Part shown: positions 24,762 to 35,187 of the stretch, one piece after another
Numbering within the stretch: the first letter of the stretch is position 1
How the letters are laid out: every line of letters begins with the position of its first letter
NCBI GenBank assembly: GCA_025266875.1
Contig: JALLLT010000003.1
Location: 992,001 to 1,056,000 of the forward strand
Length of the DNA: 64,000 bases
Reading direction: 5' to 3'
Source: Fennellomyces sp. T-0311
Lineage: Eukaryota > Mucoromycota > Mucoromycetes > Mucorales > Lichtheimiaceae
Program-made: the position numbers and the translations under genes
Notes under the pieces: generated by a model
Databases searched by the model: none
Told to the model about the DNA's origin: nothing
What the model saw: only the letters and a program-made list of their open reading frames with translations

Positions 24762-26631
24762 ATGAACTCGGTGCATGATTCCAAGGAATGGCAAATGCCC
24801 TCCAATGCGCTACCTAGTCCGTCTGTAGCTGAGAGCCCAATGCAGCCACCAGTCCCGCATTATCCAACCATGGATCACGCCTACCCGCAGTCGTTTTCAC
24901 AGGCTCCCCCTTTGCCCATGTAAGTTTCAAAGACGAGTTTGTGCTGTGTTGTATCTATGGGAATACAAAAAAAGGGTTGCTATGGTCACTCGTGCCTGTC
25001 AATTATGCGTGGGTCATAGTATACCTGTGTCTGTTTGGTGCAACCGCACACATACATACATACATAACCCTTGTGTACACGCAACACAAAAAATGGGCTT
25101 ACAAAAAAAACAATAGATCTATGTGCTGATCAAATCATATCTTTCTAGGCAGCAACAACCTGCTTCGCCTACTCATAATAACTACCCTGTTAAGCAAGAC
25201 TCAGATCCACGATTGCCAGGGTAAGATAATAGTATATTTGCAATCCTTGGATCATCTCATTTTCTTGACACCAAAATTATATTAGAATGATAGCCGTTTC
25301 TCAACCCAGCACGCCCCGCCCAAGCCCAGCAGCCACGAACGATGCTGGCGCATCACCGACGAGAAATTCGAATACAGCGAATGCCGCTGCAGCTGTAGCT
25401 GCTTACTCGACTCCATCATTCCATACATCGCCTTATATGTCGGGAGGTGTGATACCCCGCAAGCGTGGACGCAGCGACTCGCTATTCCCACAAGAATCGG
25501 GTCCCTTTTTCAGCTCAACCAAGCCTTTCGATAATCTCTACAGTGTCGACAGAAGCAACTTGTAAGTACACTTTATCATTTAGATTTGTCTTATCTGATC
25601 AAAATAATAGGTTGAGTATCCGCATTCAATCCAAGATGGACCGAGGTTTCTTTTTGGCGGATAATGACTGGACGTGCTATAGACGCAATTATTTCCAAGT
25701 CAGCAGTGCGTTTTCTATTCATGGAATGAGCCACTACTATACCGACCACGAACCTCAATGTTTGGTGCGTAGTGAGGATGGAAACAATTTTTACCCTGTG
25801 CGTCGATTTTTGCTGGGCATTTCAGCCAGGGTATCGAATAACGACAAACGGATCGAATTGGTGCAGCACACACCCAAGCGCGATAAGGGCCCTCAAATGA
25901 CGCCACAGCCCAAGCCAATCACGCCTGGTGGTAATCTTAGCATGAGCTCAGTGGGCACCAACCAAAACATTGTCACTTTTGAACGTATTCAATTCAAGAC
26001 GGCAACAGCCAATAATGGAAAGCGAAGGGCAGCTCAACAATATTACGTGTGTGTCACGGATTTGTATGCGGAAACAGACCATGGTGAACAGATCAAAATC
26101 GCGTCGTGTCAGTCAGCCCCGTTGGTTGTGCGTGGTCGTAGTCCAGGTCATTATACGGACAGTCAACAGGAACGTACGCCAACAGCTGTAGTTCCCCCTC
26201 CTCCGCCTCCACCACACCATCATCATACAGCTGCGCCTCCGCCCGCAGTTTCGTCACCCTTGGCGACTTCGACTTCTTCGTCGTCTACACAGCAAATTGC
26301 TTTGCCACCACCGCCGCATCATGATGAGCGTTTTGCTTTCCAGAGACCACCTTATACGCCCCCTGGTATGATGCCAGGTGAGTATGGCTATTATTCGAGC
26401 TATCCGCATTTCAGTCCACCTATGCACGCGCCATTGCCGCCCAATGTGATGATGAATAATGGTCCACCTACACCAACGCAGCATACCCCAAGCTCTTCAG
26501 GCCCACCCCCATCGCCTCAACCTTACGCATCTTCCCATGGACCACCGCCTCCACCTCCTCCACACCATCCTTATATGCTCTCATCCGTCGCTCGAAGCCA
26601 TTCGCAGCACAGCACATCCGCATACTACTAA
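24762..26631 (+). CDS. Ndt80/PhoG-type DNA-binding transcription factor
   Basis: Predicted 508 aa from exons 24762-24919, 25149-25220, 25286-25561 and 25611-26631. The N-terminal 150 residues are P/S/A-rich and disordered. The Ndt80/PhoG DNA-binding domain runs from about residue 155 to 345. It contains the hallmark segment E-R-I-Q-F-K-T-A-T-A-N-N-G-K-R-R-A at about 293-309 and then a Q-Q-Y-Y. The C-terminus is low-complexity, with polyproline and polyhistidine stretches and many Y/P/H. Members of the family (Ndt80, VIB-1, XprG) control meiosis, heterokaryon incompatibility, secreted proteases and starvation responses. The single domain and the long flanks resemble the VIB-1/XprG type. The neighbouring proteases could in principle be targets, but no site was shown. 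Start chosen as the first ATG after the leader. Confidence 0.93.
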
Positions 26632-26885
26632 CTGTACATATCCGGTCGAAAAAGATTAAGGAAAAAACGAAGCCCCCACTTTTTTGCCACGCAACCTTTT
26701 TACATTTTATACATCTTCCTCCAGCTTCAATATAATAGTATATTACTACTAACTTGTATAAGACCTTATTTTGTTTTTAAAAACCCCTTTTTCCCTACTT
26801 TTTGTTGTGTACGCGTCTTGTCGTTCTTATATTTATTATATATTATAAACGTGTCCTTTTTTTGTCAAGAGAAAAAATGTATTAT
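26632..26885. terminator. Convergent 3' region of two genes
   Basis: About 250 bp separate the stop codons of the Ndt80-like gene (plus) and the transporter gene (minus). AT-rich stretches such as TATATTATAAAC near 26835-26850 could serve as polyadenylation signals for either strand. A shared bidirectional terminator is inferred from layout only. Confidence 0.4.
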
Positions 26886-29800
26886 TTAATGTCGATACTC
26901 TAGCCAGACACTGACACAGTCAGGTCCAACTAGGTCACGAATTGTAGATATAAGTAGTTCGATTTCAACAGCAAGCTGTTCTGAGCACATCAAATAAGTA
27001 CTGTAGTAGGTATATTCAGGATCCGTTAACCGGCCAGGCAAGAGGTTGGGTATCAGTCGAGCCTTGTTAGTCAATACTCGTCTCGCTCGTGTTGGACGCA
27101 ACACATACGGTGGTAATGGGGTTTTGTTACTTAATGCATTGGCTCCCAGGTATAAGGCTGTTAAAAAAGATGCGATCTAACCATCATCTTATCAGTACCA
27201 ATATACCTAGCTCCATTTTAAAAAAAATACTTACAGCGTTTTTCCGCTCTTTCCAGGTATTTCGTACCAAATCCATCCGCCATTTTTCAGGTATACGTTC
27301 CAATGCATTCTCCATTTCAATCATCAAATTCACCATGTTTTCCAATACTTGTAGTATTTGGATATACTTGTGTTCTTGGAATACACCTCGCAAAGCTGGT
27401 TCGAACCGACTTTGTTCCAGTAGGACCCGCTGACCTCTGATTTGTTTACAAATACTAAAGGCCACAGACTGGAATACTTTTCTATTACTTGTTCGGACTT
27501 GCTCATCGTGGTACCCATTCTTCAAAAGGAGGGCAAGGAATGACGAGTAAAGTGCCGCAGCGTCACCGAGTGTCCGGGATATCCGATGCCGAAGTTCCAC
27601 ACGCCCAGTTTTGGGATATGGGAACACGCTGATCACTAATGCAGCTACAACACCCGCAAGCACCGCGATGGTTCTCTAAACATCGAAAGGTTACACGCAT
27701 ATTCTCCTTTTGACTTTTCTGATTCTTGTACCTCGTAAGTCACTTCATAGACAGAAATGTCTCGACCTGACATTTTGTAATTGTATGCGTAACCTACGAC
27801 TAAAAACAGGTATGTGGGGCTTGAGTAATAAGTTTCACATAAAATACAAACAAATACTTTACTGATCGATGTCGTGATCAACGAGAATAATCCAGTGCCT
27901 TTCCAGAACTTGCCGTTCAAATAAATTAACCACCAAGGTAGGTTGAAAACGAAGACCAAAATGATCATTGCTGCGGTATTGGTCCGACTTATCTCCCAGA
28001 TCAGCAATGAACAGATGGCGCCCACGAATGTACCGACGGTACGAACCATCAACCTGTTTTTTTTTCATGTGTGAGTATTACAAACCAGCTGGAAAAAGTA
28101 TACACCGGACTTACCCGAAAAAGTTACTACCGACAGAGGGCCCCATCCAAACCAGAGCAACAACAGCTGCCCATTGACCACGTGCACGACTATACCAATC
28201 GATGGATTCTTCGATGAAACCAGGTAGGGAAAGTGCCATGACAACGATACACGCTTTAAGCGCAAATACTGTATCTGCTGTATACATATACTTTTTCCAA
28301 AATGACCACCATCGATAAAAGATGCGCTGGGTTCTTGTGGTGGGGTAAGCTACATCTGGGTCGTGGTACATGGTCGGATCGAGTCCTTCCTCATCCATCA
28401 TCACGGTCGAATTACGCTTTCGTCTCCTTACATTGGGTGATACTTGACCACGTGTCGGTATCGACAAATGCGCAGGTGGGTTCTCGTCTTGATCATCTTG
28501 TTCCGCCCATTCATCCAAAGTCAAGTTGTTCAAAATGGTTGTTGTTCGACGCGACAATGATCGCTGCAATCCCGAAGGCTGATGATTTTCAACAATTTCA
28601 GCAGGTGGATCGAGACCAACGTCCGCATCACATCCACGTTTGGAAAACCATTTGCGGATAGATATATTCGGGAACCAGATCCGTCTTCGTGCACGCGCCT
28701 GATCCATCTCGTAGATAAGCGATGACAATGTATATGCGCGTTCGGCATATCCTCGCAGATTGTACTGAAAATGTAACAGAAGAAACAAGACACGTCGTGG
28801 AACAGGTTGCTCGAGATCGGATTGGTGGTAGAGTCGTTCAAGTCCACGGAGTCGATGCGCGTCGAATTTTTTAATCGCTCGTAACAAGGGTTCCGATGGA
28901 TCGTTGCTTTTGATTGTCAAGTCGTCGCCGGCTTTCTTTCGTCCAAAAAGCTGATTAAAGAGCCGATAGACGAATGGTTTGTTTTGGTAATATGGATCAA
29001 TATGCTGCAAGCGATAGAGTCGTTGGACAGATTCATCGATAGCAGTTGAACATGCTTGTGATAACTCACTATAGACAGGCCGAACTGTTCGTATGATCTC
29101 ATCATATTCGCGCCGCCACGTACTTCCAGTAAATGTGGCTTCATCTTCCGGTACGTTGATGGTAATGTGTGGCTCCTCGGGTGAATTACATCCCATATCG
29201 ATATCAATACCGCTACCGCGAATTCCGCTCGCAGCAGCATCATCATCATAGTATTTGTCACCACAATGAACAGTACTTGCTTCTGCTGTAGACGTAGAAG
29301 GACGGCCTGGTGTACTCGATTCACTTATGATAGGGGGTATACGTGTCGGCAACTCCTGCTCATCATCGCTGCTATCTGAAGAATCACTATCTTGACTACT
29401 GCGACAGGAGCCTTGGTCCCAGCATGGACCCTCATCGCCAGAATCATTGGCAGCATTGTCGCTTCCCATGGTGGTAAAGCTTTGACCACTGTAGCTTGTC
29501 CGTTCAGCCTGAGGATTCTTGATTGGATCGAGACTATCTCGTGCCGCGAATTTCTTTAACCGGTTAGCAATATGCCGACGCATCTGTGCCTTGCGCATGT
29601 TTTCCTCCATGGTCCGACTCATACTGACGCCTTGCAAAGGGATTTTCATCTTTTTAACCAGCCGAGTCATGTCGCTGACATCCCTTGGTGCGATATAATT
29701 GTACGATGCTTCACGACGGACGACTCGTTTGATATCGACCAGTGTTGACAGTTGGGAATCTATGGAGCGGTGTACAATCGGAAGCGGTTCAGGCGGAGTA

Positions 29801-30834
29801 GCATGATGACTGCGCGACGGATAAATGAATTGTTCCCGAGGAACCGTGTTAATATGCAAGAACCCGTCCACTTGGCGTCGTGCGATGCCATCGAATGTCT
29901 CCAGAGTCTTTATGAGTTGCTGCACGTAAATGCGTGTGCTGTTTTCGGGCCATACGACGATGCAGATAATAAAAGCAATCACGAGACCGCATATGATAGA
30001 AATAAAATTTTGCAACTAAACTAGATGCATTAGTGTACAACCTTCGATTTTTCAATCTTTTTTTTAATACTTGCAATGTGCCATGGTTCCCACTTGCGGT
30101 CACTGATTGCTGTTGTTAAGCTGATGACAAGGATCGTCGCAGAAAGCATCCCTATTTCATGTGCATGCAAGACGGATCGATTATTGTTAGGGAGGCGGGG
30201 GATCGACAGGTAGAAAAAAAATTTTATATACCTCCCAAGTTAGCTTGGTCGACTTTGGCACGAAGGTAGTTCAAGCAAAATGCGCCAACCAGCAAAAAGG
30301 CAGCCAAGACACCTGCCACTCGAGGTTGAGCCATATCCGGGTTTGATTGATCACGGAGCAGCGACGCACAATAAGTCCCCAACAAAGACCAACAGGCCGA
30401 GACGCTACACATGACAGATCCAAACGCTATATCCTATCTTGATCGCAAATCGGGAATTAGCAGTGCCATGTGAGTTGTGTCTCTTTGTTTATTCTTTGTG
30501 CTCCCACCAGCCTCTCACCAATCACAACACTACAAACAAAAAAAAATTATACCTCGCCAAGTGATCCATAAGGTTTGCCTGGGTGGATGAATTCAACGGC
30601 GACCTGGGCCAGAATCAGGCCATATTCTGTCCGTTCTCTCAGTGGCTCGACAAACAGCATGGCAAAGATAAGTGTCACGGCCAAATCAGCCTTTATAATT
30701 CGCTTTAGCATTGGCCATGTCAAAGAATCCCATAGACCGCGTAACCGCTGCCGTATGTTCTGTAATGGAAGGATGTGCGCTGATGCTGGAGAGAAATGAA
30801 AGCTCAGTTGTGTGACAAAAGCTTCCTTGTTCAT
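26886..30834 (-). CDS. FUSC/ArAE-type membrane transporter (fusaric acid resistance / brefeldin A sensitivity family)
   Basis: Predicted 1171 aa from seven exons, in coding order 30834-30553, 30433-30232, 30151-30075, 30015-28115, 28053-27732, 27675-27235 and 27176-26886. An N-terminal bundle of hydrophobic helices (exons 1-4) is followed by a long hydrophilic, acidic and Ser-rich middle (roughly residues 300-660). A second helix bundle (exon 4 end to exon 6) comes next, with G-P-S-V-G-S-N-F-F-G and V-G-Y-A-Y-N-Y-K, then a helical C-terminal cytoplasmic part. This duplicated membrane plus soluble layout is that of the fungal aromatic-acid exporter / Bre4-like group. It probably exports organic acids or toxic anions across the plasma or vacuolar membrane; the substrate is unknown. 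Intron 3 (30074-30016) needs a GC donor (GCAAGT), since the adjacent GT donor breaks the frame. Confidence 0.85.
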
Positions 30835-30998
30835 TTGCGCGTTAAAGAAAAAAAGGAAAGAGGAAGGGGAGGGGGAGAAAGAAAGGGAGAGTAAATGGAT
30901 CCTTGTTTCTCCGAAGAAAGGTATACATGTAGCATGTATATAACTTCACAACTCCACCCCTTCCTTTCCAAATCAGTCTTATTTGGGTCAGATCGGCT

Positions 30999-32370
30999 TC
31001 ACTGTTTATTGTTTGTTTTGCTTTCCACTGCATTTGCTCGAGGGCAGTTGTCATTGCCAACCGTTTTTGCGTAAGAGTACACCAGACCAGCAATGAAACC
31101 TAATTCATTCGTGAAAACAGTATTAAACGCTTTTTGTGTAATTTTCCCTGTGTTTCTCATTCTTGCATCATTTACCAACTGCGATTGCGCTAATGCTTGC
31201 AAACGTCGCCGGATCACCAAAGAAAATGATCCCCGACGCAGCAATGGGAAGCTTGTTTAACGCACCCACCATCGAGTATGTGGTCGAGGATGTTGTACGG
31301 ACACACCATGCAGAGGCATAGGACATGACGAATGCAGACGCACCGGAGAAAACCATGGCATAGATCATACGTTGCCGGACATCGGAGGGGCTATAATTAG
31401 GAGAGTGTGAGTGATGCGAGGAAGAAAGGATCCTGATGTGCTTCATGATTATTTACAACACCCGTTCTAGATTCTCGACACTCCAATCCTCGAGAAGAAG
31501 GCTCGGAATAACCAGCAGTGGGATGGACAGCAAGTTGTTATAATACACCGTGTCGAAATCCCGAAAGTTTGTCAGCTTGATCCGTTTCCGCATGTACAAA
31601 ACGAATGCAGCCGAAGTCAGACAATTGGAGGTCATCCAAAAATAACCCACAAAAGGTGTCGTGTCTTGCGCTATTGCCTCGGAAATGTCGGCCCAACCGG
31701 CTATCACCGAGGAAAACACCTAAATTTCGTCATTACTATTTGCCGCTGAACTCTATATATGGAAGCCGACTCCACAACCGACTTACGATAAGCCCGAAGG
31801 ATACAAGCAGCAATTGACTCACGCTGCCGCCAAACCACAGCACCTCGCCATACGCAATCAGAATGATCGTCAAGTTTTTAAAGATGGTATAGATGGGGAT
31901 TCGGAAAAACTGTAACGCTTTTGAGCCCGTGTAGATCATCCCCACCAAGGCCGCTGCTATGGGCGACCACTTTTTGGCCTCCTCATGTTCGTATTCCTTG
32001 AACTTGATCAAGTTCAAAAACTTAAAGATCTGCATCATAACCACGGTCACGACATTCTGCATAGCATGAAATATGTTATGTGGCGCGTTTCTCTTTTTTT
32101 TTTCTGCTCTCGCCTATATATTACCTGGACCGTCAAAAGTAAAAAGTTCATATTAAATCCAAATCCGCTCAAAACATATTTGTTCGTAACAGTCATCAGA
32201 ATGCTTGCAAAACAGTAACTGGCGATTGGTAATGCTGTCTTGGCGAATGGCGAAAGCGTCACGACGGAAGGAGCAACCAATGGCTCCTGTGGTTGCGATG
32301 ACGACTGTCCCTCTTGGTTGCCTAGTTTCTCGTCGTCATGGGCCACGTCAATCTTTTGCTGATCGCTCAT
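30999..32370 (-). CDS. VRG4: Golgi GDP-mannose transporter (Vrg4 type)
   Basis: Predicted 364 aa from five exons, in coding order 32370-32125, 32056-31787, 31719-31457, 31390-31176 and 31099-30999. It is a multi-pass nucleotide-sugar transporter (DMT superfamily). The GDP-mannose recognition motif GALNKLP lies at residues 302-308, and a YYNN motif at 231-234 stands in place of the usual FYNN. A hydrophilic Q/E/S-rich N-terminal tail of about 45 residues faces the cytosol. The protein exchanges cytosolic GDP-mannose for GMP, supplying mannosyltransferases in the Golgi lumen. It lies about 160 bp downstream of the 5' end of the FUSC gene on the same strand. The donor of intron 3 was set at GTAAAT (31456) because it alone keeps the frame. 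Confidence 0.93.
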
Positions 32371-32771
32371 GATCGCGGAAAAAGCCTTTTTAGAAGAAAA
32401 AGACAAGAGAGAGAGTTTCACAAAATCCGGTGTTGGGCAGAGATACGACGAATTTTATCCATTTTAGTACGCTAATTCGTGAACAATTGCTCTTTATTCG
32501 GGACGCTCGTGCTCTTGGCACGTCCCTATATGTCCATGAAAGAAAACTGGGGGGTGGTATTTTTCTGATTAAGTGACGGTGAATGCGTGTGTAAAAGTGC
32601 AGATAGACAAAAATAAATGTGTATAAACTAGATATGTGTGTGTGTGTGTGTATGTGTGGGAGGAGGAGGAGAGAGAGAGGAGAGGCAAAGCGTGCATGTC
32701 GTATATATAATGCGAAGTCGAGGAAGAGGAAAGGTGGATGGGGAGGAAATAATGTAATGTGTAACTGTAGT
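32371..32771. other. Spacer with GT-repeat and T/C tracts
   Basis: About 400 bp between the start of the GDP-mannose transporter and the end of the Skt5-like gene, both minus strand. It includes a (GT)n microsatellite at about 32633-32659 and purine-rich tracts at 32660-32695 and 32710-32750. Open frames in this stretch (for example 32569-32787) are of low complexity and rejected. Confidence 0.45.
32633..32659. repeat. (GT)n microsatellite
   Basis: About nine GT units with one interruption, downstream of the Skt5-like gene, in its 3' region. Confidence 0.85.
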
Positions 32772-34345
32772 CTACATGATAGCGCACTCTTCGCCGTTCT
32801 TCTTTTTGCTCGATTTGGGGCCTTGGACCTTGCCCTGGAGCCTTTGGATCGCCCGTTTATCCCCATGCTCAGCGGCCTTCTTGTACCACTCCATTGCCTC
32901 TTGGGCATTTTTGACGGTACCGATTCCGACTTCGCTGAAATATCCCACAGCATACTCAGCTTTGGGCAGCTCCTTCTCGGCCGCGCGACGAGCCCAGACG
33001 TACGCCTGCTCATCGGACTGGGGCAGAATGCCGGGCGAGCCCACGAGATACCAGGCGGTGAGGGCGAAACAGGCGTCACGATGGCCCTGCTGAGCGGCAA
33101 TGGTGTAGTAATGGATCGACATGGCTGGATCCTGGGCACATTTCAGCTTGCCATACTCGTAACATTCACCCAGTCGAAAGGCCGAAGGTGCATATCCCAG
33201 TTCCGCAGCCTGCCCATAGAGTGACACGGCATATTCCAGATCCACAAAAACCACATTGTCGATGCCTTTCTCGTGGAGCAGCCCGAGCTCGTGGACGGCG
33301 TGCGGGTATTCGGACGTAGCACCCTCCGAGGCACGTTTCAGCCACTTGACACCGTCGCGCGGGTTTTTGGAAATGCCCAATTCGCCGTTGAGTTCAGCGA
33401 CCCCCAAGCGGTACATGGCAGCTGGATGGCTCTGTGTAGCGGCCTTTCTATAAATAGGCAAGCAGCTTTAGATTGTGTGTCTCGCTGCCCCCGAATTGGG
33501 GGGTGGTGTTGCGATGGAAATACCTGTAGAACTGGACAGCTTTGGAACTGTCTTTGCGGCACCCCAGACCATCTTCGTAGCACTTTGCCGCTCTATATAC
33601 AGTAACACGATGAGTTACAATGCACAAAAATAAACAGGCAGATCCTGGACACAAACCTATAAGCTGCATCTGCATGGTGATGCTTGGTTGCCTGCACAAA
33701 CAGCGGGAACGCCTTGTCAAACTCGTTCTTGCCCTTCCTGCTCAACAGGCCCGACGCATACAAGTTGCCGAGGTAATACTGCGATTCAGCATGTCCACGC
33801 GACGACAGCTGCTTCAACAGCTTCTCGGCCTCTGCCAAGTACTCCCACCGCGTCTGCTCGTCCTCAGCGTTGGTGAGCGGCTTGGCTGCCTCGACCATGA
33901 AGATGGCGAAATCGCACTGCACCTCAGGGCTGTTTGTCTTTTTGGCATTCTCGCGATACATGTTGATCGTCTGGTTATACGACAGCAGCGACGCCTGGTT
34001 GCCTGGCTTCAGATGCGAATGGTCCAGGAGCTGGTCTGTAACGGGTAAGTTTATTACCGATGCGCTGCTACGTGAACTGCCCGGGGGCGTCATCGTTCGA
34101 GGAGACACCGGTGACTGTAGACTCGACTGCCGCATGCTCGGCAACGTGGGCATGGACGCGTTGACATGTTGCTGCATGGCAAGGTACTCATGCTTCATTT
34201 GCGGTGGAGGCGTCGGTGGCTGTTGTTGTGCAAGATTGCCAGCCAATTCGTGCGATGGGTGCATCATCAGCGGCTTTTCCTTAGGAGGAGGGGCGGGCGG
34301 CGCAAACGGCTGCTGGCGATCGTCGTCCAGGACGGGCGCTTGCAT
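32772..34345 (-). CDS. Skt5/Chs4-like chitin synthase activator (Sel1 repeats, CaaX end)
   Basis: Predicted 477 aa, coding order 34345-33657, 33592-33524 and 33447-32772. The N-terminal 110 residues are disordered and P/Q/M/S-rich. Sel1-like (TPR-related) repeats occupy about residues 150-450, recognised by recurrent A-x-x-x-L-G and A-x-x-W-Y/F-x-x-A-A units such as A-x-x-G-x-x-x-A. The C-terminus is lysine-rich and ends in C-A-I-M, a farnesylation CaaX box with the cysteine at 474. This domain order is that of Skt5/Chs4, the regulatory subunit that activates and localises chitin synthase III. Lipid modification would bring it to the plasma membrane. Introns are 64 and 76 nt and phase consistent. 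It shares its upstream region with the divergent TMEM14 gene. Confidence 0.9.
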
Positions 34346-34643
34346 TATTCAAAAGGAATGGGAAGTGTAAGACAAAGAAACGAGGGAAAAAGGGAGAGAG
34401 AGAAAGAGAAAGCGAAGCTTTGTTAGCTAAGAATTTTTTTGTGTCGCACTAAACCGGCGGGCGCGAGATGAACCATAAAATGCTCTTACCAACGTCATCA
34501 GCTCTCTTCCTCTTGCTGACTCTTCTGGCCAGCTCTCCTATTTGCGCGATTTACTTTACCTCCCAATCCCGCCCCAACCCCTTCCCCTCTTCGCGTAATC
34601 TTAAAGTGCCTTCCCCTGGCTTGACATCACTCGCGTTTTACTA
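34346..34643. promoter_or_regulatory. Bidirectional promoter region (Skt5-like / TMEM14)
   Basis: About 300 bp separate two divergently transcribed genes. Purine-rich sequence at 34380-34420 corresponds to a pyrimidine-rich leader for the minus-strand gene. C/T-rich sequence at 34490-34620 forms the leader of the plus-strand gene. No TATA box is obvious, which fits a shared TATA-less promoter. Confidence 0.45.
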
Positions 34644-35187
34644 ATGACGGATTACCTTGGGTACACGTACAGCGCCCTGATCTTGGTTGGTGGCGCCATT
34701 GGTTACTTTAAAGGTAAACGTGTCTGAAACACACGGCACGCATGCATGAAATTAACCTGTGCACGAAGCTGGGAGCGCTGCATCCATTGTTTCAGGCACC
34801 GTGTTTGGATTGGCTGCGGCCGCTGCCTCATATCAAGTTTCCAATAACCCCAAAAACGTGATATTCGCTTTAGGTATGAGTAAAACGGGGATAGCAGCCC
34901 ATTCATTTCATTTGACTTTATCCATTGCACGCAGTCGTCAGCGTGCTTCTGCTCATCAGCATGGGCATTCGCTTCAACAAGACCGGAAAATTCATGCCTG
35001 CCGGCTTGATAACATTGCTAAGGTAACCGACGCAGGGGACTGGACGTTCGAGATTTCATACTGACCCTGTTGCCCCTCTCTATCTCTATCTCTATCTCTA
35101 TCTCTTTCACCTGCAAACAAACTAAAACCATAAAAAAAAAGCTTGCTGATGACTCTGCGCTATGGATCGAGACTGCTGCTCCAGTGA
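34644..35187 (+). CDS. TMEM14 family small membrane protein
   Basis: Predicted 102 aa from four exons: 34644-34713, 34769-34873, 34935-35022 and 35142-35187. It starts M-T-D-Y-L-G-Y and has four hydrophobic helices. Glycine-rich motifs G-G-A-I-G-Y-F-K-A-G-S and F-G-L-A-A-A lie in the first half, and R-F-x-K-T-G-K-F-M-P-A-G before the last helix. These match TMEM14/UPF0136 proteins, which sit in mitochondrial or other internal membranes; the animal member TMEM14C takes part in porphyrin transport for haem synthesis. Length is normal for the family. Intron 1 ends in a purine-rich acceptor (GAAG), unusual but the only one that supplies A-G-S in frame. Confidence 0.88.
35076..35107. repeat. (TCTATC)n microsatellite
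   Basis: About five tandem copies of the hexamer CTATCT within the last intron of the TMEM14 gene (intron 35023-35141). They also form part of its pyrimidine-rich tract. Confidence 0.85.

Noticed and set aside
25465..25610. Extension of the Ndt80-like last exon upstream to 25465
   Set aside because: The open frame continues through an intron by chance. GTAAGT at 25562 and the AATAG acceptor at 25609-25610 give the proper join, and the upstream part is out of frame with exon 3.
27790..27850. Possible extra intron in exon 5 of the FUSC-type gene (GTATTTG to CTCAAG, minus strand)
   Set aside because: It would be only 38 nt and would break the frame; the uninterrupted reading is open and hydrophobic as expected.
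32390..33139. Minus-strand open frame of 249 aa
   Set aside because: Shifted frame over the last exon and 3' region of the Skt5-like gene. The correct frame carries the Sel1 repeats and CaaX box.
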